NCBI GenBank assembly: GCA_031402225.1
Contig: JANNSD010000005.1
Span: 1-52,198, forward strand
Source of the DNA: JAGGAG01 sp031402225
GTDB lineage: Bacteria > Gemmatimonadota > Gemmatimonadetes > Gemmatimonadales > GWC2-71-9
Direction: 5' to 3'
Length of the DNA: 52,198 bases
In this document: positions 17,463 to 25,564 of the stretch, piece by piece
Layout: the number at the start of each line of letters is the position of its first letter
Position numbering within the stretch: the first letter of the stretch is position 1
The notes under the pieces: model-generated
What the model was told of the DNA's origin: nothing
Database searches by the model: none
Seen by the model: only the letters and a program-made list of their open reading frames with translations
Program-made: the position numbers and the translations under genes

Positions 17463-17560
17463 AAGCCGCCCGGGCTTCCTGCCGGTCCGTGCCCGCCTGC
17501 GCGGGCAGTCTTGACGATACCGGCATCCGCTTTTGCGCGGACGAACTACTCCCCTTCTGG
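17404..17560 (-). promoter_or_regulatory. yybP-ykoY (Mn2+) riboswitch in the terC leader
   Basis: Minus-strand leader of terC. Recognised by the conserved elements in order: AAGGGGAGTAG (17556-17546), the GTATCGTCAAGA internal loop, ACGGACCGGC, GCCCGGGCGGCTTC, and AGCGAGACCTTCG (17460-17448). The GAAGG before the GGGGAGTAG block can pair with CCTTC in the last segment to close P1. That pairing would remove the 5' arm of the terminator, so Mn2+ binding should turn expression on, as reported for this class upstream of mntP/alx-type genes. Because terC is followed by seven overlapping or abutting genes, the switch may affect the whole lysine cluster. Confidence 0.9.
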
Positions 17561-17606
17561 AGGCGGAAAGGTACTCCCAGTGCCGGCGGGCGGCCACTTC
17601 CTGCTG

Positions 17607-18860
17607 CTAGAAGGGTGGGTCGGCCTGATGGCGGGGGTCGTCGAGCACGATTGCTGTCACCCGCGCGCCGGCTGGCGTGTCGAACTGGCCCTCCGGAATG
17701 ACCAGCAGCGCGTGGGCCCTCACCATCGAGGTGAGTATCCCCGACCCCTGCGGTCCGGTCAGCCGGGCCTCCAGCCCTGACCGGCCATCGGTCAGCACCG
17801 CCCGGAGGAAGTGCTGCAGTTTCGGCTTGAGGGCTACCGCCTCCGCCATCGTGGCCTGGACGCTGCGGCGGAAGGGCAGGGCATGGCCGCACATTTTCCG
17901 GATGGCGGGGCGCACGAAGAGCTCGAACGTCACCATGGTGCTGACCGGGTTGCCGGGCAGGCCGATCCAGGGCACGTCGCCCAGGAGCCCGAAGCCGACC
18001 GGGGCGCCGGGCCGCATCCGCAGCTTCCAGAACTTCTGGGTCGCCCCCATTTCCTCGAGTACCGGCCGCACGAAGTCGTGCTCGCCGACGCTGATGCCGG
18101 CGGTGGTGACCAGCAGGTCGGCCTCACGCGCCGCCGCCAGATGGGCCCGAAAACTCTCGCGGGTGTCGCGGGCCACGCCGAGGTTGACCGGCTCTCCGCC
18201 GGCGAGACGGACCAGCGCGTTGAGGGTGTGGGTATTGCTGCTCGCGATCTTGCGGCCGCTCAGGATCTCCTCGGGCTGGTCGACATCGACGATTTCGTCA
18301 CCACTGCCCATGATGGCGACCCGGGGGCGGCGATGCACCAGCGGATGGGCTACGGCGAGGGAGGCGAGTACGCCGAGTTCCGCCGCGCCCAGGACCGCGC
18401 CCCGCTGGAGCACCACGGTACCGCGACGCACGTCTTCTCCCACATGGCGAAGGTTGGCACCGGCGTCGCGGTCCTTGAAAATCGTGACGACGGACTTGCC
18501 CTCGTCGGTGTCTTCCTGCCGTACCACCCCATCCGTTCCCTCCGGCAGTGGCGCGCCAGTAAAGATGCGGGCGCACTCGCCCGGGCCCACCACGCGGGTG
18601 GGGAAGTGCCCGGCGGGGATCTCCTCGATGACACGCAGGCGCACCGGGGCGGCGTCGGTGGCACCGCGCACGTCATCCGCGCGCGTCGCGTAACCGTCCA
18701 TGGCGGAATTGGTCCAGGCGGGAATATCGAGGGGGCTCGCCACGTCCTCGGCGAGCACACTGCCCAGCGCGTCGTCGAGCGGCACCCGGAGGGCCGGCTG
18801 CGGGCGGACATCGTCCAGGATGCGGAGCGCGGCGTCGCGCGCGCTCAGCGGGGTCGTCAC
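17607..18860 (-). CDS. moeA: Molybdopterin molybdenumtransferase MoeA
   Basis: Inserts molybdate into adenylated molybdopterin. 417 residues with the family blocks: PAWTNSAMDGYA, ARIFTGAPLPEGTDGVVRQED, IMGSGDEIV, SSNTHTL, TTAGISVGEHDFV, and GLPGNPVSTMVTFELFVRP. ATG overlaps the mobB stop by 4 nt. Last gene of the gpmI-to-moeA chain; 46 nt separate it from the riboswitch. Confidence 0.96.
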   Translation of the reverse strand: MTTPLSARDAALRILDDVRPQPALRVPLDDALGSVLAEDVASPLDIPAWTNSAMDGYATRADDVRGATDAAPVRLRVIEEIPAGHFPTRVVGPGECARIFTGAPLPEGTDGVVRQEDTDEGKSVVTIFKDRDAGANLRHVGEDVRRGTVVLQRGAVLGAAELGVLASLAVAHPLVHRRPRVAIMGSGDEIVDVDQPEEILSGRKIASSNTHTLNALVRLAGGEPVNLGVARDTRESFRAHLAAAREADLLVTTAGISVGEHDFVRPVLEEMGATQKFWKLRMRPGAPVGFGLLGDVPWIGLPGNPVSTMVTFELFVRPAIRKMCGHALPFRRSVQATMAEAVALKPKLQHFLRAVLTDGRSGLEARLTGPQGSGILTSMVRAHALLVIPEGQFDTPAGARVTAIVLDDPRHQADPPF

Positions 18861-19390
18861 CCGTCGAGCTCCAGGCCCTCATCCCACGCGAGCGTGGCCA
18901 GCAGGTGGAGCCACATGGTGTCGCGGAAGTGGATGACCCGGCAGGTGGCGCGATAGGTATCGTCGTCGGTGAGGAGGGCCACCCACTGGTCGCGCTCGGG
19001 CGCGCTGTCGCTGTACAGGGGCGTGGGCGACACCTCGCGGCGCCAGACCTCGATCTTCGGAACCGGCGCCCGCTTGAAGCCCTCGACCAGGATGACATCG
19101 GCGTCGGCGAGATACTGCCGGGCAAGCGCCACCGGATCGTAGAGGTCGGGAACACGATCAAACAGGACCCGGCCATCGGGCCCCGCGAGGAGCACCCGCT
19201 CGGCCTTGCCCTCGTGAAAATGGCGCCAGCTGTCGGTGCCCGAGGTGTCGACGTTCACGCCGTGATGACCATGCTTGATGGTCATGATCCGCTTGCCGCG
19301 CCGCACGAACTCGGCGGCGAGGGCCACCGTCAGCGTGGTCTTCCCGGCGTTCTTTCTTCCGATGATCGAGATGAGGCGCGGGCCTGCCAT
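18857..19390 (-). CDS. mobB: Molybdopterin-guanine dinucleotide biosynthesis adapter protein
   Basis: 177-residue GTP-binding protein that assists MobA. P-loop IIGRKNAGKTTLTVAL at the N-terminus, IKHGHHGVNVDTSGTDSWRH, LFDRVPDL, and VILVEGFKR (Walker B-like) are all typical. Its first 61 nt overlap the 3' end of mobA. Confidence 0.93.
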   Translation of the reverse strand: MAGPRLISIIGRKNAGKTTLTVALAAEFVRRGKRIMTIKHGHHGVNVDTSGTDSWRHFHEGKAERVLLAGPDGRVLFDRVPDLYDPVALARQYLADADVILVEGFKRAPVPKIEVWRREVSPTPLYSDSAPERDQWVALLTDDDTYRATCRVIHFRDTMWLHLLATLAWDEGLELDG

Positions 19391-19971
19391 GACGCTTCTG
19401 CCTCCGCCAGGTCGTGCGCGGTGTTCACGTTGAAGAACGCCAACGCAGGGTCAGCGAGCCCCGAGACCGACTCGATGGGGAGGATACTGACCCTGAGGAA
19501 CCGATGGAAGCCGATGGCGCGGAGGTCGCCCTCCGCGAGGGACTGCTCGATCGCCGCGCGACAGGCGGGGCCATACGCGGCGCAGAGCGGCTCCACACCC
19601 CGCGGGCCGCCGCTGGAGGGAAGACAGGCGTCGGCCCCTTGGAGCCCCTCAGCCAGTGCCCGGAGCAGCGAGGCCGGCACGAAGGGCATGTCCCAGGCGA
19701 CCACCACCACCGGTGCCGGTCCCTTCACCACCGCCGTGTAGATGCCGCCCAGTGCGCCGAGGCCCGTCTGGTCATCGCCTACCAGCTCGAGGTCCGGTCG
19801 CCAACTGGCAGCGTCGGCGGCGTTGGCCACCAGGAGCGGCGCCACGCCGGTCGCCTCGACCAGTGCGTCCGCTACGCGATCGAGGATGCGGCGTCCACCC
19901 ACGGTCTCCAGGCCCTTGGGCCGGCCCTCGAAGCGGGTGGCACCGCCGCCCGCGAGGATGACACCGCGCAC
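19330..19971 (-). CDS. mobA: Molybdenum cofactor guanylyltransferase
   Basis: Adds GMP to molybdopterin. 213 residues. The nucleotide-binding GVILAGGGATRFEGRPKGLE loop deviates slightly from the consensus AGGxSxRMGxDK (Arg in place of the usual Asp before Pro-Lys). VVAWDMPFV carries the metal-binding Asp, and FFNVNTAHDLAEAE is the normal C-terminal block. The frame then runs on for ~20 basic, Ser/Arg-rich residues into mobB, giving an unusually long 61-nt overlap. Starts 2 nt after the preceding stop. Confidence 0.92.
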   Translation of the reverse strand: MRGVILAGGGATRFEGRPKGLETVGGRRILDRVADALVEATGVAPLLVANAADAASWRPDLELVGDDQTGLGALGGIYTAVVKGPAPVVVVAWDMPFVPASLLRALAEGLQGADACLPSSGGPRGVEPLCAAYGPACRAAIEQSLAEGDLRAIGFHRFLRVSILPIESVSGLADPALAFFNVNTAHDLAEAEASWQARASSRSSEERTPGRPR

Positions 19972-19973
19972 GA

Positions 19974-20777
19974 TCAGTAGCGCCGGCCGTGCTTCTTCTC
20001 GAGCACGAGGTCAAGGCCGAGGAGAATGCTGAACTGGGTGAGGTAGCGGGTCGAGGTGGGCGGCACGACGCCCTGGAAGTCAGTGGGACCATCCACCACC
20101 TGGAGGCCGAAGGTGTTGGCCCGCCCCTCGAGCCGGAGGTGGTATGCCTTCGCGATCGGGATGGTGACGCCGGCCCCGATGGTCAGCAGGCCACTGACGG
20201 ACGAGGAGCCTTCGGTGGGGTAGATCGGCACGAGCACCTGGGCGCCGTCCGGGTTGAGATAGGCACCGGTGAGCTCGGTGGTGCTGCGACTGACCAGCAG
20301 CACGCCACCCTGTACGCGGAGATAGGGTGAGATGACCTGGCGGCTGGCCGCCCGCAGGATGATGCCGGCTGCCAGGGAGGTGGAGAGCGCCGAACTCGTG
20401 GCACCGTTGATGGAGGCGCAAACCTCTTCACTGTCGATGGAGCCTGAATTGCTGAGCAGGGTACAGCCATCCTTCGTCGCGATGTCGACGAACCCCAGGT
20501 CGAAGGTGAACCCCAGGTTCGGGCTCCGGTAATAGGTGACCCCGAGCTCGGCGGCCCAGGTGCCACTGAGGTTGCGCTCGAGCTGGTAGAGGTCGAGACC
20601 GTCGAGAAAGATCGGCTGTGCACCGACGGCCCAGAGGTCGCGGCCAAACGCAGCCCCGCCACCGAAGGTGAACACGAGACGAGCCTGGTCGCCCGTTTTC
20701 TGGGCCGCGACGGAGGTCGGCGCGGCGAGGAGTGCGGCGGCCAGCAATAGCAGGACGACGGGCAGTCTCTTGCTCAT
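19974..20777 (-). CDS. Exported beta-barrel-like protein
   Basis: 267 residues from ATG 20777 (the open frame begins earlier, but the signal peptide starts here: MSKRLPVVLLLLAAALLAAP, cut near VAAQ). Alternating hydrophobic strands such as AAELGVTYYRSPNLGFTFDLGFVDIA, GLLTIGAGVTIPIA and a last strand FSILLGLDLVLEKK fit an outer-membrane beta barrel of the OmpW/OmpA-like size. The mature part has two Cys (in KDGCTLL and EEVCASI), a possible disulfide. Function unknown. Confidence 0.7.
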   Translation of the reverse strand: MSKRLPVVLLLLAAALLAAPTSVAAQKTGDQARLVFTFGGGAAFGRDLWAVGAQPIFLDGLDLYQLERNLSGTWAAELGVTYYRSPNLGFTFDLGFVDIATKDGCTLLSNSGSIDSEEVCASINGATSSALSTSLAAGIILRAASRQVISPYLRVQGGVLLVSRSTTELTGAYLNPDGAQVLVPIYPTEGSSSVSGLLTIGAGVTIPIAKAYHLRLEGRANTFGLQVVDGPTDFQGVVPPTSTRYLTQFSILLGLDLVLEKKHGRRY

Positions 20778-20849
20778 GGGCGTCTCAGGTGGTCCGGGTT
20801 GGTGCTTCCGAGGGGACGACGGGCGGGCGACCGGGAGACACACCGCTGT

Positions 20850-21269
20850 TCAGGTGCTTCCGGCCTCGCCCGACAGCGTTGCGTCCTCCGCGATGCGCAC
20901 GAAGTCGAGGGTCAGCTCGGTCGGGAGCCGGGGCAGGAGCCGGCGATAGACGTACTCGGCGATCGCCTCGCAGGTCGGCAGCGTCCCGCCGCGCCCGAAC
21001 TCGGGCACGTCGAGGTTGAGGTGGCGCCCGGCCAGGGGAGCACGCACCACGAGCTCGAGCAGCCGGTCCAGTTCGGCCAGGTCCATCACCATGCCGTGCA
21101 CCAGGGGACCGCTGACGCGCACGGTGCAGGCGTAGTCATGGCCATGCCCCGCGGGATCCCCGAGGGCACCGAAGGCCTCGAGGTTGCGGGCGTCGCTCCA
21201 GTCCGCGCGATGCAAGTGGTGCAACGCGAAGAACGTCACCGTGCGCGACAGGCTGCTCCGGAGCATCAT
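20850..21269 (-). CDS. 6-Pyruvoyl-tetrahydropterin synthase / QueD-like protein
   Basis: 139 residues from ATG 21269, which overlaps the upstream stop by 4 nt. T-fold enzyme family: zinc-binding His candidates in FFALHHLHR and GHGHDY, the MVMDLAELD strand, LNLDVPEF, and LPTCEAIAEYVYRRL. The Cys usually found between the FG and HGH blocks is absent (FGALGDPAGHGHDY), as is the catalytic Asp-His pair before LN. The pattern matches the subgroup with LNxxxPEF and LPT, so whether it makes 6-carboxy-tetrahydropterin (queuosine route) or another pterin is open. No queCEF genes are nearby. Confidence 0.8.
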   Translation of the reverse strand: MMLRSSLSRTVTFFALHHLHRADWSDARNLEAFGALGDPAGHGHDYACTVRVSGPLVHGMVMDLAELDRLLELVVRAPLAGRHLNLDVPEFGRGGTLPTCEAIAEYVYRRLLPRLPTELTLDFVRIAEDATLSGEAGST

Positions 21270-21949
21270 TTGCTCAGCGAGAAGTTGAAGCTCAGGCCGG
21301 CGAGAAACCAGCCGGACGCCACCCATTCGCCGCCCGTCCCGATCACGGGATCATCGCCTTCGAGGTACTGCCGGGGATAGGAGATCTTGTAGAGGGGCAT
21401 CCGGGCCTCGAGGCGCAGCGCCACCCGTTCGGCGACGAATAGCCGCGTGCCCACATACGGCGCGAACACGAACCGCACGCTGCTCCGGTAGATCGTGTCC
21501 TGGGGTGCGGTCGAGGCGAAACCGGCGCCCAGGCCGACGCCGCCGTAGGGCGCGATCCGGTGCCAGCTCTTGTTGGCTGTCAGGTTGAACTGCAGCAACG
21601 CCTCGATGATCCAGAGTCGTGACTGCACCGGTCCGAGGTCCCGTTCGCCGGGTGGCGCGAAGGGGTCGATGATGTTCCGCTGGAGGTCCCAGCCGTAACT
21701 GGCACCGACGCCGAACGAGATGAACCGGTTGGCGCGCAGCTGGTAGCGCAGGCCGTACATCCAGCCGTCATGCACGCCGAGGCCGAGCTGGCCGCCGCTG
21801 CCGGCGAAGTAGCTGGCGTATGCCGTGAGGTTGTTGTCGTAGGCGATGTCGCGGAAGGGCGACTTGGCCGGTTCGTGGCCGACCTGTGCCGCGACCGGGG
21901 CCGCAGGCACCGCGAGCAGGAGCAGGAGTGCGAGGCGCATGCAACTCAT
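21266..21949 (-). CDS. Exported beta-barrel-like protein
   Basis: 227 residues with a signal peptide cut near PVAAQ. Glycine- and aromatic-rich alternating strands (YASYFAGSGGQLGLGVHDGWMYGLRY, APYGGVGLGAGFAS) and a final strand FLAGLSFNFSLSK suggest an outer-membrane barrel, though the terminal residue is not Phe. Function unknown. Overlaps gpmI by 4 nt upstream and the queD-like gene by 4 nt downstream. Confidence 0.7.
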   Translation of the reverse strand: MSCMRLALLLLLAVPAAPVAAQVGHEPAKSPFRDIAYDNNLTAYASYFAGSGGQLGLGVHDGWMYGLRYQLRANRFISFGVGASYGWDLQRNIIDPFAPPGERDLGPVQSRLWIIEALLQFNLTANKSWHRIAPYGGVGLGAGFASTAPQDTIYRSSVRFVFAPYVGTRLFVAERVALRLEARMPLYKISYPRQYLEGDDPVIGTGGEWVASGWFLAGLSFNFSLSK

Positions 21950-23499
21950 GGGAAGCGGAGGTCGCGACCGGTCATGTCGTCCGGCGGCTCGAGGCCCAGG
22001 AGCCCGAGCACGGTCGGCGCGACATCGCGAAGGGAGCCGCCGGAGCGCAGGGGGGCATCGCCCCCGGTGATGGCAACGAAGGGGACGGGATTCGTGGTGT
22101 GCGCCGTATGGGGGCCGCCGGTGACGGGGTCGATCATCATCTCGCAGTTGCCGTGGTCGGCGGTGACCAGCACCGCCGCGCCGGCCTGGTCGGCGCTGCG
22201 CAGGATGCGCTCGAGGCAGGTGTCCACGGTTTCCACCGCCTTGATGACCGCCGGCATGACCCCGGTGTGACCCACCATGTCGGCATTGGCGAAATTGCAG
22301 AGCAGGAAATCGTGCTGCCGCTTCGCCAGCGCGCCGCAGAGGGCGTCGGTGACGCCGGCCGCGCTCATCTCGGGTGCCAGGTCGTAGGTGGCCACCCGCT
22401 GCGACGGCACCAGCAGGCGCTCCTCACCCTTGTAGGGCGGCTCGAACCCGCCGTTGAAGAAGTAGGTGACGTGGGGATACTTCTCCGTTTCCGCGGTGCG
22501 GAGCTGGGTGCGCCCGTTGTCGGCCAGGACTTCGGCCAGGATGTGCGCCAGCGTGAAGGGCGGGAAGGCCTGGGGAATGGGAAACGTCCGGTTGTACTGC
22601 GTCATAGTGGCGCAACGGATCGTCGGCCGGGTTCCGGTGTCGAAGCCGGTGAAGCCATCCACCCCCAGCGCGGCGACGATCTGGCGCATGCGGTCGCTCC
22701 GGTAATTGAAGAAGAAGATCCCGTCGCCTTCCTTGACGGTGGCCACCGGCAGCCCGTTGCGGTGATGCACGAGCGGCCGGACGAACTCGTCCGTCTCGCC
22801 CCGCTGGTAGGCCGCCTGGACCGCGAGGACGGGGTGTTCCGCGGCGATGCCGATGCCATGGGCGATCGCGTCGTACGCCGCCCGGGTGCGGTCCCACCGC
22901 TTGTCGCGGTCCATGCCGTAATACCGCCCGGTGAGCGAGGCGATATCGACACGACTGCCCGCGATGCGCCGCATGTCGAGCAGCAGGGTGCGCACCACCT
23001 CGGCGCCGAGGGTGGGGGCGGAATCGCGCCCGTCGAGGAAGCCATGGATGGCGATGTGCGGCGCCTTGAGGCGCACGGCCAGCTCGACGCAGGCGAGGAG
23101 GTGCCGATCCAGTGCATGCACGCCGCCCGGGCCCAGCAGCCCCACCAGGTGCAGGGTGCCGCCCGTCTGGCGGAGCCACCCCCCGAGTTCCTGCAGCACC
23201 GGCAGCTGATAGAACTCGCCCCGCTCGATGCTCTGCGAGATGCGCACGAGGTCTTGGGGAACCACGCGGCCGGCGCCGAGGTTGAGGTGCCCCACTTCGC
23301 TGTTGCCCATCTGGCCGACGGGGAGTCCCACGGCGAGGCCGCTCGCGTCGAGCAGCGTGCGCGGGTAACTACTCCACAGTTTGGCCCAGGTGGGCACGTT
23401 CGCGAGCGCGATGGCGTTGCCCTCGCGCTCGGGCCGGTAGCCCCACCCGTCGAGCACCACGAGCACGACTGGTCCGCGCGGCCCGACGTCGTTTGACAT
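21946..23499 (-). CDS. gpmI: 2,3-Bisphosphoglycerate-independent phosphoglycerate mutase
   Basis: Glycolytic interconversion of 3- and 2-phosphoglycerate using two Mn2+. 517 residues. VLDGWG (Asp17), phosphoserine nucleophile Ser67 in MGNSEVGHLNLGAGR, HGFLDGRDSAP, GRYYGMDRDKRWDR, FFNYRSDRMRQ, NFANADMVGHTG and TADHGN are all present. GGAGAGG precedes the ATG. First gene of the minus-strand chain to moeA. Its start codon overlaps the -35 element of the divergent gene at 23530. Confidence 0.97.
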   Translation of the reverse strand: MSNDVGPRGPVVLVVLDGWGYRPEREGNAIALANVPTWAKLWSSYPRTLLDASGLAVGLPVGQMGNSEVGHLNLGAGRVVPQDLVRISQSIERGEFYQLPVLQELGGWLRQTGGTLHLVGLLGPGGVHALDRHLLACVELAVRLKAPHIAIHGFLDGRDSAPTLGAEVVRTLLLDMRRIAGSRVDIASLTGRYYGMDRDKRWDRTRAAYDAIAHGIGIAAEHPVLAVQAAYQRGETDEFVRPLVHHRNGLPVATVKEGDGIFFFNYRSDRMRQIVAALGVDGFTGFDTGTRPTIRCATMTQYNRTFPIPQAFPPFTLAHILAEVLADNGRTQLRTAETEKYPHVTYFFNGGFEPPYKGEERLLVPSQRVATYDLAPEMSAAGVTDALCGALAKRQHDFLLCNFANADMVGHTGVMPAVIKAVETVDTCLERILRSADQAGAAVLVTADHGNCEMMIDPVTGGPHTAHTTNPVPFVAITGGDAPLRSGGSLRDVAPTVLGLLGLEPPDDMTGRDLRFP

Positions 23500-23521
23500 G
23501 CCTCTCCGCGCCGTCTAAGAT
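23493..23521 (+). promoter_or_regulatory. Near-consensus sigma-70-type promoter for the gene at 23530
   Basis: TTGACA at 23493-23498, a 17-nt spacer, and TAAGAT at 23516-23521. Transcription would begin about 7 nt later, essentially at the GTG start codon (23530), giving a leaderless mRNA. The -35 box overlaps the gpmI initiator codon on the other strand. Confidence 0.8.
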
Positions 23522-23529
23522 GGGCCATC

Positions 23530-24201
23530 GTGATCGGAGCGCCGCAATCTAGTCCTCCCTTCCGCTGGCATCCAGCGGCGCTGGTGGCGTGCGCAATCCT
23601 CGCGGCGCCACTTGCCGCGCAGCAGACGAAGAAGCCAGCGGCATCGCCGCCATCGCCCGTGGCCAGTGCACCGGCTGCGCCCACGATGCCGGACGCCATC
23701 GAACTTGCCACCCAGACCGACCTTTTCGTGCAACCGGGGAACGGCCCGCTGGGCAACCTGGTGCCCGGTGCCAAGGGTCGGGTGCTCGGCCAGAGCGGCG
23801 AGTGGGTGCGGGTGCAGTTCGAGGGCTGGGTGCGCGCGTCCGACCTGCGCCCGGAGAGCGGGAGCGCCACCCTGGGCGTGTCGGCCGCGGAGGTACGCGC
23901 GGATCCCGCGCGCTACGTCGGGAAGACGCTCGACTGGCGGCTCCAGCTCGTGAGCATCCAGACCGCCGATGAACTTCGGCCGGAGATTCCCGCCGGCCAG
24001 CCGTACCTGCTGATGCGCGGCCCGCTGCCCGAACCCGGATTCGTGTACGTCATGCTGTCCCGGTCCGCCGTGGACCGGTTCAAGGCCCTCCCCCCGCTGG
24101 CCGAACTCACGCTCAGGGTCACCATCCGCGCCGCGCGCACCCGCTACCTCCCCACCCCGGTGGCGGAACTGGTGGCGGTCGTGGACAGCCTCGGACGCTG
24201 A
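23530..24201 (+). CDS. Exported SH3-like protein
   Basis: 223 residues from GTG 23530. N-terminal signal peptide ending LAAQ, a Pro/Ala-rich linker, then a bacterial-SH3-type segment: AIELATQTDLFVQPGNGPLGNLVPGAKGRVLGQSGEWVRVQFEGWVRASDLRP. The C-terminal half (VSAAEVRADPARYVGKTLDWRLQLVSIQ) resembles a small beta domain. Probably periplasmic; function unknown. No ribosome site is needed if the mRNA is leaderless. Stop and next ATG share one base (TGATG). Confidence 0.75.
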   Translation: MIGAPQSSPPFRWHPAALVACAILAAPLAAQQTKKPAASPPSPVASAPAAPTMPDAIELATQTDLFVQPGNGPLGNLVPGAKGRVLGQSGEWVRVQFEGWVRASDLRPESGSATLGVSAAEVRADPARYVGKTLDWRLQLVSIQTADELRPEIPAGQPYLLMRGPLPEPGFVYVMLSRSAVDRFKALPPLAELTLRVTIRAARTRYLPTPVAELVAVVDSLGR

Positions 24202-25433
24202 TGCTGCTCAACGTGGCAGCGACATCGGGCCCGTCGGAAATATCCGCCCTGTTGCTGGTGCTGGCGGCGATGCTCGCCCTGGCCAAGCTCATGGGCGACC
24301 TCTTCGAGCGCATGGGCCAGGCGGCGGTGCTGGGCGAGCTGCTGGCCGGCGTCCTGCTCGGACCGTCGGTGCTGCGACTGGTGGACCCGCACCAGCCCGT
24401 CATCGAAGCGTTCGCCGAGATCGGCGTCGCCATCCTGCTGTTCCAGATCGGGCTCGAGACCGACCTGAAGAAGATGCTGAAGGTCGGCCCGGCGGCCTTC
24501 GCCGTGGCGGTGGTTGGCGTGGTCGCCCCCTTTGCGCTGGGCTACGGCGCCAGCGTGGCCCTGGGCCTGCCGTCGCTCGCTGGCCTCGTGCTCGGCGCCA
24601 CGCTCACCGCCACGTCGGTCGGCATCACGGCCCGGGTGCTGTCGGACCTCGGGCGCCTGCAGGATCCCGAGAGCCAGGTGGTGCTCGGAGCGGCGGTGAT
24701 CGACGACGTGATCGGGCTCATCATCCTCGCGGTGGTGAGCGACGTCGTGGCCGGCGGCGTGGTGACGGCGGGCAACGTGGTACGCAACACCGTGACGGCC
24801 TTCGGCTTCATCATCGGGGCGGTGCTGATCGGCGGACGGCTCGTGCCGCCGCTGGTGCGGCTGGTCGCGCGCTACGGGAAGGCGGCGTCGCTGCCGGTCA
24901 TGGCGCTCACCGTGGCGTTCCTGGTGGCGGTGCTGGCCGACCGGCTCGGGTCAGCGCTCATCATCGGGGCCTTCACCGCCGGGCTGCTCTTCGCCCCGAC
25001 GCCGCAGGTGCACCAGATCGAGGAAGGCGTGGTGCGCATCGGCCACTTCTTCGTGCCGCTGTTCTTCGTGCATGTCGGGGAGCTGGTGGACGTGCGCGAG
25101 TTCGCCGACCCGCGGGTCCTCCTGGTGGGCGGCATCCTGACGGTGTGTGCGGTGGTGGGCAAGGTGGTGGCCGGGTGGGCGCCATTCTGGTGGAAGGGAC
25201 GCAAGCTCGTCATCGGGGTCGGCATGATCCCGCGAGGCGAAGTGGGCCTGATCTTCGCGACGGCCGGGGTCAGGACGGGCGTCCTGGATGGCAAGCTCTT
25301 CGCCGCCTGCGCCATGATGGTGATGGCCACGACCTTCCTTGCCCCGGTGCTGCTCAAGCGGCTCCTGAGCAGGCGGGAGGGCGCGCCGCCGCAGGATGAG
25401 CCAGGCAGTGCGGAGCTGGTGAGCAGGGCGTGA
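24201..25433 (+). CDS. Cation:proton antiporter, CPA2/KefB type
   Basis: 410-residue multi-pass inner-membrane protein. AAVLGELLAGVLLGPSVL and the paired acidic motif VVLGAAVIDDVIGLIIL are the CPA2 hallmarks; the Asp-Asp pair is the ion-binding site of electrogenic exchangers. No C-terminal RCK/TrkA-N domain, so it is the short, transporter-only form. Na+/H+ versus K+/H+ specificity cannot be read. One-base overlap with the SH3-like gene suggests co-translation. A GGACGTGA array starts at its stop codon. Confidence 0.9.
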   Translation: MLLNVAATSGPSEISALLLVLAAMLALAKLMGDLFERMGQAAVLGELLAGVLLGPSVLRLVDPHQPVIEAFAEIGVAILLFQIGLETDLKKMLKVGPAAFAVAVVGVVAPFALGYGASVALGLPSLAGLVLGATLTATSVGITARVLSDLGRLQDPESQVVLGAAVIDDVIGLIILAVVSDVVAGGVVTAGNVVRNTVTAFGFIIGAVLIGGRLVPPLVRLVARYGKAASLPVMALTVAFLVAVLADRLGSALIIGAFTAGLLFAPTPQVHQIEEGVVRIGHFFVPLFFVHVGELVDVREFADPRVLLVGGILTVCAVVGKVVAGWAPFWWKGRKLVIGVGMIPRGEVGLIFATAGVRTGVLDGKLFAACAMMVMATTFLAPVLLKRLLSRREGAPPQDEPGSAELVSRA

Positions 25434-25484
25434 GACGTGAGGACGTGAGGACGTGAGGACGTGAGGACGTGAGGACGTGAGGAC
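25434..25484 (+). repeat. Tandem GGACGTGA array, 5 units plus a GACGTGA unit
   Basis: GACGTGA follows directly after the TGA stop of the antiporter (25431-25433), then five perfect GGACGTGA units run from 25441 to 25480. Confidence 0.97.
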
Positions 25485-25564
25485 AGGCCGCCGATTGGCG
25501 AGTTCCGGTGCGCAGGGACACTTTTCGGGGTGATTCACGTAGTGCCGGCACCTTGGAGGCGATC

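Noticed and set aside
17370..17597. N-terminal extension of terC through the leader
   Set aside because: The frame is open, but the region folds as a riboswitch with terminator and an AAGGAG precedes ATG 17369.
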